Shown: piece by piece, positions 15,600 to 23,061 of the stretch | Numbering within the stretch: position 1 is the first letter of the stretch | Layout of the letters: each line of letters starts with the position of its first letter | Source: Oscillospiraceae bacterium | GTDB lineage: Bacteria > Bacillota > Clostridia > Oscillospirales > CAG-272 | Direction of reading: 5' to 3' | Assembly (NCBI GenBank): GCA_015065205.1 | Contig: SVQS01000011.1 | Coordinates: 1 to 23,930, forward strand | DNA: 23,930 nucleotides | Translations under genes and position numbers: made by a program | The notes under the pieces: generated by a model | The model's input: only the letters and a program-made list of their open reading frames with translations | Databases searched by the model: none | What the model was told of the DNA's origin: nothing

Positions 15600-16493
15600 A
15601 TGTCTTCGACAATCTTGCGCGCTATGACCTCGGACGGAAGCGCACGTATCCACGTCATCCGCTCTACCGAAATCGTAAACGAGGCCATTCGCATTCACCG
15701 TACTTCCCCCGTGGCAACCGCTACCTTGGGAAGACTCCTCACGATCACCTCGCTGATGGGCTGTATGCTCGGCGAGAAAACCGACTCCATTACCGTCAGC
15801 CTCAAGGGTGACGGGCCTGCGGGCACAGTCCTTGCCGTTGCCGACTACATTGGCAACGTGCGCGGATACATTCAAAATCCCGTGGTTGATCTCCCCCTCA
15901 AACCCAATGGCAAATTGGACGTTGGCGGTGCTGTTGGGAGCGGATACCTCAACATCATTAAGGACATCGGCACAAACGAGCCCTATCACGGCTCTATCGA
16001 GCTTGTAAGCGGTGAGGTGGCAGAGGACATTGCCGCCTACTATGCACAAAGCGAGCAGGTTCCCACCGTGTGTGCGCTTGGTGTGCTTGTGGATACCGAC
16101 CTCTCCTGCCGTGCGGCAGGCGGTGTTCTGATCCAACTGCTCCCCTTTGCCGACCCCGAAACGGTAGATCAGCTTGAAAAGAATCTCCCCGCTCTTTCCA
16201 ACGTCTCGGCTCTCTTTGACAAGGGACTTTCCCTTGAAGAAATCGCCGCCTTGGCACTCAAGGATATTCCCTTTGACGTCTTTGACGAGCTTGACGTGGA
16301 TTACTCCTGTAATTGCAGTCGCGAGCGTACCACAAAGGCGCTTGTAACACTTGGCAAGAACGATTGTATGAAGCTCCTTGATGAGCAGATTGCCGAGGGT
16401 AAGAGCGACAAGCTTGAGGTCGTGTGCCGTTTTTGCGACAGTAAGCAATACTACGGCCGCGAGGACATTGAAGCAATGTTCCAACAAAATTGA
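15600..16493 (+). CDS. hslO: Hsp33 redox-regulated chaperone
   Basis: This 297-residue cytosolic chaperone is activated by oxidation: four cysteines hold zinc when reduced and form disulfides under oxidative stress. All four are present, C237 and C239 in SCNCSRER and C276 and C279 in VCRFCD. The substrate-binding core has the expected segments GDGPAG and the PVATATLGR start. The length is normal. AAAGGAAA precedes the ATG, and the methyltransferase ends about 20 nt upstream, so the gene is probably cotranscribed with yerC. Confidence 0.96.
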   Translation: MSSTILRAMTSDGSARIHVIRSTEIVNEAIRIHRTSPVATATLGRLLTITSLMGCMLGEKTDSITVSLKGDGPAGTVLAVADYIGNVRGYIQNPVVDLPLKPNGKLDVGGAVGSGYLNIIKDIGTNEPYHGSIELVSGEVAEDIAAYYAQSEQVPTVCALGVLVDTDLSCRAAGGVLIQLLPFADPETVDQLEKNLPALSNVSALFDKGLSLEEIAALALKDIPFDVFDELDVDYSCNCSRERTTKALVTLGKNDCMKLLDEQIAEGKSDKLEVVCRFCDSKQYYGREDIEAMFQQN

Positions 16494-16533
16494 AAACAAA
16501 AAAATATAACATAAATGACAAAGGAGACCCATT

Positions 16534-17493
16534 ATGTATCGTATTGGTATCGACCTTGGCGGCACAAATATTGCCGCAGGTATTGTAAACGAAGAATTTA
16601 AGATTGTTGCAAAGGCAAGCGTTCCCACCCACGCAGAAAGATCTGCTGAAGAGATCGTTACTGCCATTGCCGGACTCTGCAAGGATGTTTGTATAAAAGC
16701 GAACATCGATATAAGTGAGATTACATCGGTTGGTATCGCTTCCCCCGGTATTGTTAGCGATGAAAGCGGTGAGGCGATTTATGCCAACAACCTGCCCTTC
16801 GATCACTTCCCCATTCTTCCTATGCTTCGCGAAATGCTCCCCATCAAGGAGTTCCACATTGAAAACGACGCAAATGCTGCCGCTTGGGGCGAAGCCATTG
16901 CAGGCGCGGCAAAGGGCGCAAAATCCTCTATTATGATTACCCTCGGCACAGGTGTTGGCGGTGGCGTTATCACCGACGGCAAGGTGCTCAAGGGCTTTAA
17001 CTCTGCAGCAGGCGAGCTCGGCCACATCGTTATTCAAGTTGGCGGCCGTCAATGCTCTTGCGGCAGATGCGGCTGTTGGGAAGCTTACTCCTCGGCAACC
17101 GGTCTTATCAAGACCACCAAGGAAAAGCTCGACGAGTGCGCAAAGATCGGTCGCGAGACCGCAATGACGCAGCTTGTAGAAAAAGCAGGCAAGGTTAGCG
17201 GTCGCACCGCATTTGACGGTATGCGTCTGGGTGACGCGGCAGCTACCGAAGTTGTTAACGAATACATCGAATACCTTGCAAGCGGACTTGCAAGCATGAT
17301 CAACATCGCACAGCCCGAGGTCCTTTCCATCGGCGGCGGTATCTCCAACGAAGGCCAGTACCTGCTCGACTTGGTAGTTCCCAAGGTTCTGCCTCAAATT
17401 TACGGTCGCGGCGTTGTAAAAGCTCCCGACATTCGCATTGCTACCCTGCGCAACGATGCCGGTATCATCGGTGCGGCAGTTCTCGGAATGTAA
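16534..17493 (+). CDS. glcK: ROK-family sugar kinase (glucokinase-like)
   Basis: This 319-residue cytosolic kinase phosphorylates a hexose, most likely glucose. The ATP-binding DLGGTN lies at 7-12, and the catalytic aspartate is D112 in ENDANAA. The sugar-binding and zinc part is ELGH (161-164) followed by CSCGRCGCWE, with C174, C176, C179 and C181 available for zinc. The length matches the ROK glucokinases of Firmicutes. The ribosome binding site AAAGGAGA is strong. The gap after hslO is only 40 nt and no terminator or convincing promoter was seen. It is followed by an oxidoreductase and two sugar isomerase genes, so another sugar substrate is possible. Confidence 0.9.
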   Translation: MYRIGIDLGGTNIAAGIVNEEFKIVAKASVPTHAERSAEEIVTAIAGLCKDVCIKANIDISEITSVGIASPGIVSDESGEAIYANNLPFDHFPILPMLREMLPIKEFHIENDANAAAWGEAIAGAAKGAKSSIMITLGTGVGGGVITDGKVLKGFNSAAGELGHIVIQVGGRQCSCGRCGCWEAYSSATGLIKTTKEKLDECAKIGRETAMTQLVEKAGKVSGRTAFDGMRLGDAAATEVVNEYIEYLASGLASMINIAQPEVLSIGGGISNEGQYLLDLVVPKVLPQIYGRGVVKAPDIRIATLRNDAGIIGAAVLGM

Positions 17494-17538
17494 TCAAACA
17501 ACTCTCTATACAATCTTCCCCGAAAGGACAAAAAGACA

Positions 17539-18558
17539 ATGAAAAAAGTAAGAATTGCGATGATCGGCTTTGGCGGCATTGCACGTACCCACTATGCAGG
17601 TTATACAGATCTTGCAACCCGCAACGTTCCCTTTGAGCTGGTTGCTATTTGTGACATTGATAAGGCACAGTTTGAAAAGCAGATCACCATCAATACAAGT
17701 GCAGAACCTGTAAAGATCGCAGAAAGCATTCACACCTATACCAACCTTGACGAGATGATCGCCAACGAAGAGTTTGATATGGCTGATATTTGTCTGCCCA
17801 CTTATCTGCACTGCGAATACACCAAAAAGATGCTCCGTGCAGGCAAGCACGTGCTCTGCGAAAAGCCTATGGCTCTCAACTCGGCACAATGCGAAGAAAT
17901 GCTCGCGGTTGCCAAAGAAACCGGCAAAAAGCTGATGATCGGTCAGTGCCTGCGCTTCAGCGATGCATATCGCTACGTTAAGAAGTGCATTGATGAAAAG
18001 ACATTTGGCGAACTCGAGCACCTGAATATGTACCGCCTGAGCGCTCACCCCGAGTGGGGCTTTGAAAACTGGTTCCAAAACGACGAAAAGAGCGGCGGCT
18101 GCATCCTTGATATGCACATTCACGACATTGATATGGCAAGATACCTGCTTGGCGAGCCCGAATCCGTAAGTGTTACCGCTTTCAACGGTCAAACCCGTTG
18201 GCAAATGGAAAACACCCGTCTCTTCTACCCCAACGTAACCGTTGTTGCGGACGGTTCTTGGAATGAAGGCCGCAAGAGCCCCTTCTCTGCAGGTCTGCGC
18301 GCAAGATTCGAAAAAGCACAGGTCGTTATGCAAGGTTATGCCGTTAAGGTCTATCCCGATGAGGGCGAACCTTTTGTTCCCGACATTCCTGTTTGCCGTC
18401 CCTTTACCGAGGAGTTTGCGTTCTTCATCGACCTGCTCCTCAATGATAAGGAAAACCTCGAAAATCCGCCCGAGAGCGCATACAAGACTGTAAAGCTTGT
18501 TGAACTGCTGCGCGAAAGCGCCGACAACGGTGCCGCCACCCTCCCCATTAACTATTGA
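17539..18558 (+). CDS. Gfo/Idh/MocA-family oxidoreductase
   Basis: This 339-residue NAD(P)-dependent dehydrogenase is predicted to oxidise or reduce a cyclic polyol, sugar or sugar acid. The Rossmann nucleotide-binding loop is GFGGIA (10-15). The family EKP motif is at 108-110 (CEKPMAL), and the catalytic segment GGCILDMHIHDID covers about 186-198, with H195 a good candidate catalytic residue. The ribosome binding site GAAAGGA precedes the ATG. Eighteen bases separate it from the first isomerase gene, so they share a transcript. The partnership with TIM-barrel isomerases is typical of inositol-like or keto-sugar pathways, but the substrate is not determined. Confidence 0.9.
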   Translation: MKKVRIAMIGFGGIARTHYAGYTDLATRNVPFELVAICDIDKAQFEKQITINTSAEPVKIAESIHTYTNLDEMIANEEFDMADICLPTYLHCEYTKKMLRAGKHVLCEKPMALNSAQCEEMLAVAKETGKKLMIGQCLRFSDAYRYVKKCIDEKTFGELEHLNMYRLSAHPEWGFENWFQNDEKSGGCILDMHIHDIDMARYLLGEPESVSVTAFNGQTRWQMENTRLFYPNVTVVADGSWNEGRKSPFSAGLRARFEKAQVVMQGYAVKVYPDEGEPFVPDIPVCRPFTEEFAFFIDLLLNDKENLENPPESAYKTVKLVELLRESADNGAATLPINY

Positions 18559-18576
18559 TAAAAAGGAGATACTACT

Positions 18577-19395
18577 ATGAAGCTTGGATTACTCATCAAT
18601 CTGCATATAGATACCGATATCGACCAAAAGATAAAAGAAGTAAAAGACATGGGCTTTGATTCCATTCAGCTCACCTGCTGGGATATGGCTTGCTACACCG
18701 ATGAGTGGGCAGAGAAAGTTCTCGCTGCTCTCGCAAAGCACGGCGTTAGCATCTCCACCGTTTGGTGCGGTTGGAGCGGCAAGGCTGTTTGGAATGCATT
18801 TGAAGGTCCCCTGACCCTTGGTATCGTTCCTCCTTTTGCTCGATTCCAAAGAATTCTCGACCTGAAGGCAGGCTCCGATTTTGCAAAGAAGCTTGGTGTT
18901 AACCAAATCGCAACACACGCAGGCTTTATTCCCGAAGATCCCAATACCCAACTCTACCGCGAGACCGTTGTAGCACTCCGCGAGATCGCCGCTTACTGCA
19001 AAAAGAACGGTCAATACTTCCTGTTTGAAACCGGACAGGAGACTCCCTTCACCCTCGCACGTGCTATCGAGGACATCGGTCTTGATAACCTTGGTGTTAA
19101 CCTTGACCCCGCAAACCTCATCCTTTACGGCAAGGCAAATCCCGTTGATGCTCTTCTTCTCATCGGCAAATACGTTCGCGACGTTCACGCAAAGGATGGC
19201 GTATATCCCGATGCAGGTCACTCCTTTGGCAAGGAAACTCCCCTTGGTGAAGGTCACGTTGACTTCCCTGCTTTCATCGCAGGCCTCAAAAACTGTGGCT
19301 ATGACGGTGTTGTAACCATTGAGCGCGAAATCAGCGGCGAGCAACAGATCAAGGATATTCAAACCGCTAAGGAATTGCTTGAAAAGTACATTTGA
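18577..19395 (+). CDS. Sugar phosphate isomerase/epimerase (TIM barrel), copy 1
   Basis: This 272-residue cytosolic protein belongs to the xylose-isomerase-like TIM-barrel (AP endonuclease 2) superfamily. Probable metal ligands by family pattern are E151 (FETGQET), D177 (NLDPANL), H204 (VHAKDG) and a glutamate in TIEREI (249 or 251). These enzymes isomerise or epimerise sugars or act in inositol-type catabolism. The ribosome binding site AAGGAGA is strong. It is a tandem paralogue of the next gene: about 85% identical over the C-terminal 196 residues but only about 60% over the first 76. Confidence 0.88.
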   Translation: MKLGLLINLHIDTDIDQKIKEVKDMGFDSIQLTCWDMACYTDEWAEKVLAALAKHGVSISTVWCGWSGKAVWNAFEGPLTLGIVPPFARFQRILDLKAGSDFAKKLGVNQIATHAGFIPEDPNTQLYRETVVALREIAAYCKKNGQYFLFETGQETPFTLARAIEDIGLDNLGVNLDPANLILYGKANPVDALLLIGKYVRDVHAKDGVYPDAGHSFGKETPLGEGHVDFPAFIAGLKNCGYDGVVTIEREISGEQQIKDIQTAKELLEKYI

Positions 19396-19415
19396 TAGCC
19401 AAAGGAGACCAAACA

Positions 19416-20240
19416 ATGAATCTTGGCGTTATCATTCGTTTGCGTGAGGAGACCGATCTTGACGCAAAAATCAAAGAAGCCAAAGAAATGGGCTTTGATT
19501 CGGTTCAGTTCACCTGCTGGCAGATGGAACGCTACACCGATGAAACAGCACAGATAATTCTAAACGCTCTCGAAAAATACGGCGTTCGCATTTCCACCTT
19601 TTGGTGCGGATGGCGCGGCAAAGAATCCTGGATGTGGAACTCTTACGAGGGTCCTCTCACACTTGGTATCGTTCCGCCGCACGCACGCTTCGAGCGCATC
19701 CTTGATCTCAAAAAGGGCTCGGATTTTGCAAAAAAGCTCGGCGTTGATCAAATCGCCACGCACGCAGGATTTATTCCCGAGGATCCCAACACCGAGCTCT
19801 ACCGCGAGACCATTGTGGCTCTGCGCGAGATAGCATCCTACTGCAAAAAGAACGGTCAGTATTTCCTGTTTGAAACAGGACAGGAGACTCCCTTCACGCT
19901 TGCACGTGCCATTGAGGACATTGGACTTGACAACGTAGGCGTCAACCTCGACCCCGCAAACCTCATCCTCTACGGCAAGGCAAACCCCATCGACTCTTTG
20001 TATCTGTTGGGCAAGTACATCCGCGACGTGCACGCCAAAGACGGTGTGTATCCCGATAGCGGTCACTCCTTTGGTAAGGAAACGCCCCTCGGTCAAGGAC
20101 ACGTCAACTTCCCCAAGCTTATCGCGCGCCTCAAGGAGTGTGGCTACGACGGCCCCATCACCATCGAGCGCGAGATCCACGGCGAACAGCAGATCAAGGA
20201 TATCCGTGCGGGTAAGGCATTCTTGGAGCAATATATTTAA
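19416..20240 (+). CDS. Sugar phosphate isomerase/epimerase (TIM barrel), copy 2
   Basis: This 274-residue paralogue of the preceding gene keeps all proposed metal-binding residues (FETGQET, NLDPANL, VHAKDG, TIEREI). It has two extra residues in the loop near position 72 (SWMWNSYEG against VWNAFEG). I chose the ATG at 19416 because AAAGGAGA lies 8 nt upstream. A TTG at 19392 would overlap the previous gene. The 20-nt gap indicates cotranscription. The divergence is concentrated in the first third, which forms one side of the barrel mouth, so the two copies may handle different substrates. The operon ends here at a good terminator. Confidence 0.88.
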   Translation: MNLGVIIRLREETDLDAKIKEAKEMGFDSVQFTCWQMERYTDETAQIILNALEKYGVRISTFWCGWRGKESWMWNSYEGPLTLGIVPPHARFERILDLKKGSDFAKKLGVDQIATHAGFIPEDPNTELYRETIVALREIASYCKKNGQYFLFETGQETPFTLARAIEDIGLDNVGVNLDPANLILYGKANPIDSLYLLGKYIRDVHAKDGVYPDSGHSFGKETPLGQGHVNFPKLIARLKECGYDGPITIEREIHGEQQIKDIRAGKAFLEQYI

Positions 20241-20251
20241 TGATGTTTATA

Positions 20252-20286
20252 AAAAAGGAATGGTTGATTTTCAGCTATTCCTTTTT
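20252..20286 (+). terminator. Terminator of the sugar operon
   Basis: A 16-bp stem with two G-T pairs (20252-20267 and 20271-20286), loop TTT, starts in AAAAAGGAAT and ends in ATTCCTTTTT. It begins 12 nt after the stop codon of the second isomerase. Confidence 0.85.
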
Positions 20287-20336
20287 CATTCTCTTAAACT
20301 TAATCATTTGTTAAGTTATAAACAACTAATTGATGA

Positions 20337-20365
20337 TTGTTTTTTGATAAATTGCGTGCTATAAT
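20337..20365 (+). promoter_or_regulatory. Promoter of the first XRE regulator
   Basis: The -35 TTGTTT (20337-20342) and a perfect -10 TATAAT (20360-20365) are separated by 17 bp. The palindrome CACCGGTG follows after exactly 7 bp, about where transcription should begin. Confidence 0.7.
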
Positions 20366-20372
20366 AGGATTA

Positions 20373-20380
20373 CACCGGTG
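20373..20380. promoter_or_regulatory. Candidate operator CACCGGTG, copy 1
   Basis: This 8-bp perfect palindrome begins 8 bases after the end of the -10 box, over the expected transcription start. The same palindrome at the same distance stands before the second regulator. It is probably the binding site of one or both XRE proteins. Confidence 0.6.
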
Positions 20381-20405
20381 ATAACCATTTCAAGGAGGTG
20401 CATTT

Positions 20406-21572
20406 ATGCAACTGAATTTAGGAACAAAAATTAGAGAACTGCGCCGCCGCGACGGTCGCACACAAGAAAATCTTGCCGATGCCCTTGGTGTCACCGCGCA
20501 AGCTGTATCACGTTGGGAGTCAGACACCACTTATCCCGATATGCAAATGATCCCCGCAATCGCAAATTACTTTCATATTTCGATTGATGAACTGTTTGGA
20601 TATCACGATGATAGAGAGGAAAAGATTAAAAGCATTCTTGAAAATGCTACCAAGATACTTACGAAGCAGGGATTTACAATGTATCAAGGAAGTTTATCAG
20701 AGGATGTTGGAGAATGTGTCAATATGCTTCGTGCTGCCTCAGAGGAATTTCCGAATGAACCCAAGATTCTTTTGAAACTCGCCCAGGCGCTTCATATGTG
20801 GGGCTGGAATAAATACGGAGCCAAAGGGCATCCTTCCGATTCATCCGGCATTATAGAAGATGATATTGAATACAACTCCCAAAATATTTATTGGCAAGAA
20901 GCTATTCGCGCCTATGAAAAAACATTGAAATCCAATCTGTCGGCAGAGGATCGCGAAATTGCAATTCGTCAAATAACACCGCTTTATTGCAGAATGGGTG
21001 AATACGAAAAAGCAAAAGCACTTGCTAACGAACAAAACTCTATTGTTATTTCAAAAGAATTACTACTGCCTTTAGCAACTGTCGGTGAAGAAAAAGCAAA
21101 ATATCAAAGCGAAAGAATTATGGCTCTTCTTTCAAATCTTCATTTTTCTATCTCCGAATCTGTTGCTTTGCGCCCTTCCGTTCGCACTTCGGAATACGGA
21201 AGGCAAATCATATTGGCGATAATAAATGTGTACGAAACGATTTTTATTGACGGTAAATGTGGAAGATGGCATTGGGAGATCGGGGCACTGTATCTAACCT
21301 TGGCAGCTTATGAAATGGATAACAGCGGTAGTACTGAGAAGATCCTTTACTACTTCGATAAAGGATTTGAACATTGCAGTGAGTATAACCGTATATACAA
21401 TGAGAACGAATATCAATACACTGCACCATTGATCTCGAATTTGCCACATATAGCCAAAGGTGATCTTAAACCTATAGGTGATGATTTTTGGAAAAAAGAA
21501 CTCAGAAATTACCGAAAAAATATCGTTGAAGAAATTCGCAAGAACCCTAAATACGCCGAATGTTTTGAATAA
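20406..21572 (+). CDS. XRE-family regulator with long helical C-terminal domain, copy 1
   Basis: This 388-residue cytosolic protein has a Cro/CI-type helix-turn-helix at about 6-62, with recognition helix AQAVSRWE (31-38), followed by ISIDELFGYHDDRE, a common hinge in such regulators. The remaining 310 residues are helical and rich in Tyr, Glu, Ala and Lys, with repeats resembling TPR units (AIRAYEKTL, GEYEKAKALANEQ). They may bind a peptide or partner protein. AAGGAGG precedes the ATG at 20406. The gene has its own promoter, operator-like palindrome and terminator. It is more AT-rich than the upstream operon. The C-terminal function and targets are unknown. Confidence 0.85.
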   Translation: MQLNLGTKIRELRRRDGRTQENLADALGVTAQAVSRWESDTTYPDMQMIPAIANYFHISIDELFGYHDDREEKIKSILENATKILTKQGFTMYQGSLSEDVGECVNMLRAASEEFPNEPKILLKLAQALHMWGWNKYGAKGHPSDSSGIIEDDIEYNSQNIYWQEAIRAYEKTLKSNLSAEDREIAIRQITPLYCRMGEYEKAKALANEQNSIVISKELLLPLATVGEEKAKYQSERIMALLSNLHFSISESVALRPSVRTSEYGRQIILAIINVYETIFIDGKCGRWHWEIGALYLTLAAYEMDNSGSTEKILYYFDKGFEHCSEYNRIYNENEYQYTAPLISNLPHIAKGDLKPIGDDFWKKELRNYRKNIVEEIRKNPKYAECFE

Positions 21573-21635
21573 TCCCCTACCCGTCTTGCTTGAACAAGAC
21601 ATTTCTTGAACAAAACATTTTATCAATTTTATCAA

Positions 21636-21670
21636 AAAAACACATAGCTGATTTTCGGCTATGTGTTTTT
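21636..21670 (+). terminator. Terminator after the first XRE regulator
   Basis: A 16-bp stem (21636-21651 and 21655-21670), loop TTT, starts in AAAAACACATAGC and ends in GCTATGTGTTTTT. It has the same stem length and loop as the terminator at 20252-20286. A weaker 6-bp hairpin, GTCTTG/CAAGAC, lies closer to the stop codon at 21583-21600. Confidence 0.85.
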
Positions 21671-21720
21671 GTATTATAAAATACCAACGATTACTTGAGT
21701 TTGAAACAATGAATTGATTA

Positions 21721-21749
21721 TTGACTTTTGGGCAAGTATACCTTATACT
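21721..21749 (+). promoter_or_regulatory. Promoter of the second XRE regulator
   Basis: The -35 TTGACT (21721-21726) and -10 TATACT (21744-21749) are separated by 17 bp. The CACCGGTG palindrome follows after exactly 7 bp. Confidence 0.8.
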
Positions 21750-21756
21750 GTAATCA

Positions 21757-21764
21757 CACCGGTG
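21757..21764. promoter_or_regulatory. Candidate operator CACCGGTG, copy 2
   Basis: The palindrome is identical to that at 20373-20380 and lies at the same distance from the -10 box. The wider shared block is ACACCGGTGAT. It is probably recognised by the paralogous XRE proteins. Confidence 0.6.
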
Positions 21765-21787
21765 ATGTTAATTTAGGAGGTGCTCTT

Positions 21788-22963
21788 ATGCAACTTAATT
21801 TAGGACAAAAAATACGTGAACTGCGCCGCCGCGACGGACGCACGCAAGAAAATCTTGCAGAAATTCTCGGAGTGACTTCACAGGCAGTATCTCGTTGGGA
21901 AGCAAACGGTGGTTACCCCGATATGGAAATGATCCCCGCAATCGCAAATTACTTTCACATTTCAATTGATGAACTGTTTGGATATCACGATGATAGAGAG
22001 GAAAAAATTAAAAAAATACTTGAAACTGCTACTGAAATCATGACGAAACAAGGGTTCTCTATGCATCAAGGATGCTTGCCAAAGGATTTTTTAGAAGTTG
22101 TCAATATGCTTCGTGCGGCTTCAGAGGAATTTCCAAATGAACCGAGGATCCTTCTAAAACTTGCGCGAGCTCTTTGGATGTGGGGGTGGAGCGAATATGG
22201 GGCTAAAGGCAAAGCGAATGATGCATCGGAGCCCCTTGAGGAAGATACTGAATATAGTGCCAAAAACATTTATTGGCAAGAAGCCATTCGTACCTATGAG
22301 AAAATATTGAAATCCAATCCATCGGCAGAGGATCGCGAAGCAACCATCTATCAGCTCACCTCGCTTTCTTGCGATATAGGCGAATATGATAGGGCAAAAG
22401 CACTTGCGAATGAGCAAAATTCGATAACTATTTGTAAAGAGATTTTGTTGCCCTTGGCAACCTCCGGCGAAGAAAAAGCGCGCTATCAAGGAGAATGCTT
22501 AACGGTACTCCTCAGAAATTTGGATTTTGTGATCGCTAACTCCATCGCATTGCGACCTTCCGTGCAAGCCTCCGGATACGCGTGTCAACTGCTGTTATCA
22601 CTCACCAATTTATATGAAACTGTTTTTATTGATGGCAGATTTGGTGAGCAGCATAAATATATGGGAGGACTCTATCTTCTTTTGGCAAGTTATGAATTGA
22701 AGCATGACGGCAGTTTAGATACGGCTTTGCATTATTTTGACACGGCATTTGATCATTACAAGGAATCGATTCGTATTCAAAATGAAGGAAATTACAACTA
22801 TTCTGCTCCATTGGTTTCCGGCTTAAAAACAATCGAAAAAAGCGCCCTTGTTCCCTCTTATGTTGATATGGCAAACTTTTTAAAAGATAAATTCATTATG
22901 TTTCCGCAAAATTTTGTTGACGAACTGCGCAAGAACCCCAAATACGCCGAATGCTTTGAATAA
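21788..22963 (+). CDS. XRE-family regulator with long helical C-terminal domain, copy 2
   Basis: This 391-residue paralogue of the previous gene has the same layout: helix-turn-helix at about 6-62 (recognition helix SQAVSRWE), hinge ISIDELFGYHDDRE, and a TPR-like helical C-terminal region ending in the same NPKYAECFE. I chose the ATG at 21788 because AGGAGG lies 7 nt upstream. The open frame continues to 21728, but that extension would be encoded within the promoter and operator. Conservation is highest in the DNA-binding domain and hinge and lower in the C-terminal domain, so the two proteins may bind the same DNA but respond to different signals. It is transcribed alone. Confidence 0.85.
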   Translation: MQLNLGQKIRELRRRDGRTQENLAEILGVTSQAVSRWEANGGYPDMEMIPAIANYFHISIDELFGYHDDREEKIKKILETATEIMTKQGFSMHQGCLPKDFLEVVNMLRAASEEFPNEPRILLKLARALWMWGWSEYGAKGKANDASEPLEEDTEYSAKNIYWQEAIRTYEKILKSNPSAEDREATIYQLTSLSCDIGEYDRAKALANEQNSITICKEILLPLATSGEEKARYQGECLTVLLRNLDFVIANSIALRPSVQASGYACQLLLSLTNLYETVFIDGRFGEQHKYMGGLYLLLASYELKHDGSLDTALHYFDTAFDHYKESIRIQNEGNYNYSAPLVSGLKTIEKSALVPSYVDMANFLKDKFIMFPQNFVDELRKNPKYAECFE

Positions 22964-22969
22964 TCCCCT

Positions 22970-22998
22970 GCCCCGCCTCGCGCGGGGCTTTTCTTCTT
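22970..22998 (+). terminator. Terminator after the second XRE regulator
   Basis: A 7-bp GC-only stem, GCCCCGC / GCGGGGC (22970-22976 and 22982-22988), with a 5-nt loop is followed by TTTTCTTCTT. This is a standard Rho-independent terminator. Confidence 0.88.
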
Positions 22999-23061
22999 GT
23001 ACACGCGGTATAACTCCCCCAATTCTTACATATATTGAACAAAAAGATTTGGGAGGAAAAA

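Noticed and set aside
15585..16706. Long minus-strand open frame of 373 codons opposite hslO and the start of the ROK gene
   Set aside because: It lies fully antisense to secure genes, has no ribosome binding site, and its protein is rich in Cys, His and Gly with no family resemblance. It reflects codon bias of the sense genes.
16258..17397. Minus-strand open frame of 379 codons opposite the ROK kinase
   Set aside because: It is antisense to a well-supported ROK kinase and shows no recognisable domain or start signal.
17506..19416. Two 275-codon minus-strand frames opposite the oxidoreductase and first isomerase
   Set aside because: They are mirror-frame shadows of the sense genes. A similar shadow appears opposite the paralogous second isomerase, as codon bias predicts.
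21728..21787. N-terminal extension of the second XRE regulator
   Set aside because: It would be encoded in the promoter and CACCGGTG site. The paralogue starts at the equivalent of 21788, which has AGGAGG.
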